Below, in pieces: positions 6,846 to 6,963 of a stretch of 6,963 nucleotides of DNA. The notes under the pieces were generated by a model, which was not told the DNA's origin, searched no databases, and was given only the letters and a program-made list of their open reading frames with translations. Location of the stretch: positions 778,184-785,146 of the forward strand of contig CP058706.1 of assembly GCA_013414725.1 (NCBI GenBank). Reading direction: 5' to 3'. Position 1 is the stretch's first letter, and each line of letters opens with the position of its first letter. The translations under genes and the position numbers were made by a program. This DNA comes from Coxiellaceae bacterium (GTDB lineage: Bacteria > Pseudomonadota > Gammaproteobacteria > GCA-013414725).

Positions 6846-6963
6846 ATGCCAAAAAATTAATTGATATTTCAGTGCCACTAGAAAATGATGTGAAATCTGA
6901 TCCGGCTGGCTATGAACCTCGAATTGAATATCTTGCTCATCATCAAACCACCCAAGAAATAAC
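6846..6963 (+). CDS. Cyclase-family protein (kynurenine formamidase-like), 5' part, frameshifted, off the right edge
   Basis: ATG 6846 follows a good ribosome site. As given the frame stops after four codons. Adding one A to the run at 6851-6856 gives M-P-K-K-L-I-D-I-S-V-P-L-E-N-D-V, then S-D-P-A-G-Y-E-P-R-I-E-Y and H-H-Q-T-T-Q-E, open to the edge. That is the start of the metal-dependent hydrolases of the cyclase family (PF04199), related to kynurenine formamidase. The His-rich metal site expected further on lies outside the window. It probably formed an operon with the decarboxylase-like gene just upstream. Substrate unknown. Confidence 0.65.

Overview
The window looks like a low-GC gammaproteobacterial chromosome carrying an orphan type VI secretion (T6SS) effector island. 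The LuxR-type helix-turn-helix relic and the AT-rich flanks recall Legionellales/Coxiellaceae, but that is from memory and weakly supported.

Layout, left to right. Bases 1-304 (minus) hold the N-terminal part of a YbgC/FcbC-type hotdog acyl-CoA thioesterase that runs off the left edge. Bases 549-909 (plus) hold a LuxR-family HTH that has lost its sensor domain and is frameshifted. Bases 894-1370 are mostly noncoding, with three copies of a short palindromic repeat built on CCTTGAAC/GTTCAAGG and a decayed tail of a third immunity gene. Bases 1416-2230 and 2284-3098 (minus) are two tandem paralogous genes. Each rebuilds to a 273-274-residue protein with about six membrane segments, and neither is visible as a single open frame. 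Bases 3099-6488 (minus) are vgrG. Its rebuilt product is about 1130 residues: VgrG spike, DUF2345-type beta-helix, Ser/Gly linker, and a ~300-residue C-terminal extension with hydrophobic hairpins. Bases 6503-6526 are a terminator-like hairpin just upstream of vgrG, and 6534-6641 (minus) a 35-codon ORF of unknown function. Bases 6686-6836 (plus) are the 3' end of a carboxymuconolactone decarboxylase/AhpD-like gene. A cyclase-family (kynurenine formamidase-like) gene starts at 6846 and leaves the right edge.

How it fits together. The vgrG stop codon directly abuts the ATG of the first membrane-protein gene, the usual arrangement of a T6SS effector and its cognate immunity gene. I infer that the VgrG tail is a membrane-acting toxin delivered to competitors, and that the downstream membrane proteins protect the producer. 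The second immunity copy carries a duplicate of the last 21 bases of vgrG in front of its ATG, and a third copy survives only as a tail, so the array grew by tandem duplication.

Caveat. Nearly every gene is broken by loss of 1-2 bases in A/T runs: 19 sites in LuxR, both immunity genes, vgrG, the decarboxylase and the cyclase. Once those bases are restored, vgrG and the two immunity genes read through with no other nonsense codon. This looks more like homopolymer under-calling in the assembly than random decay, but only raw reads can decide.
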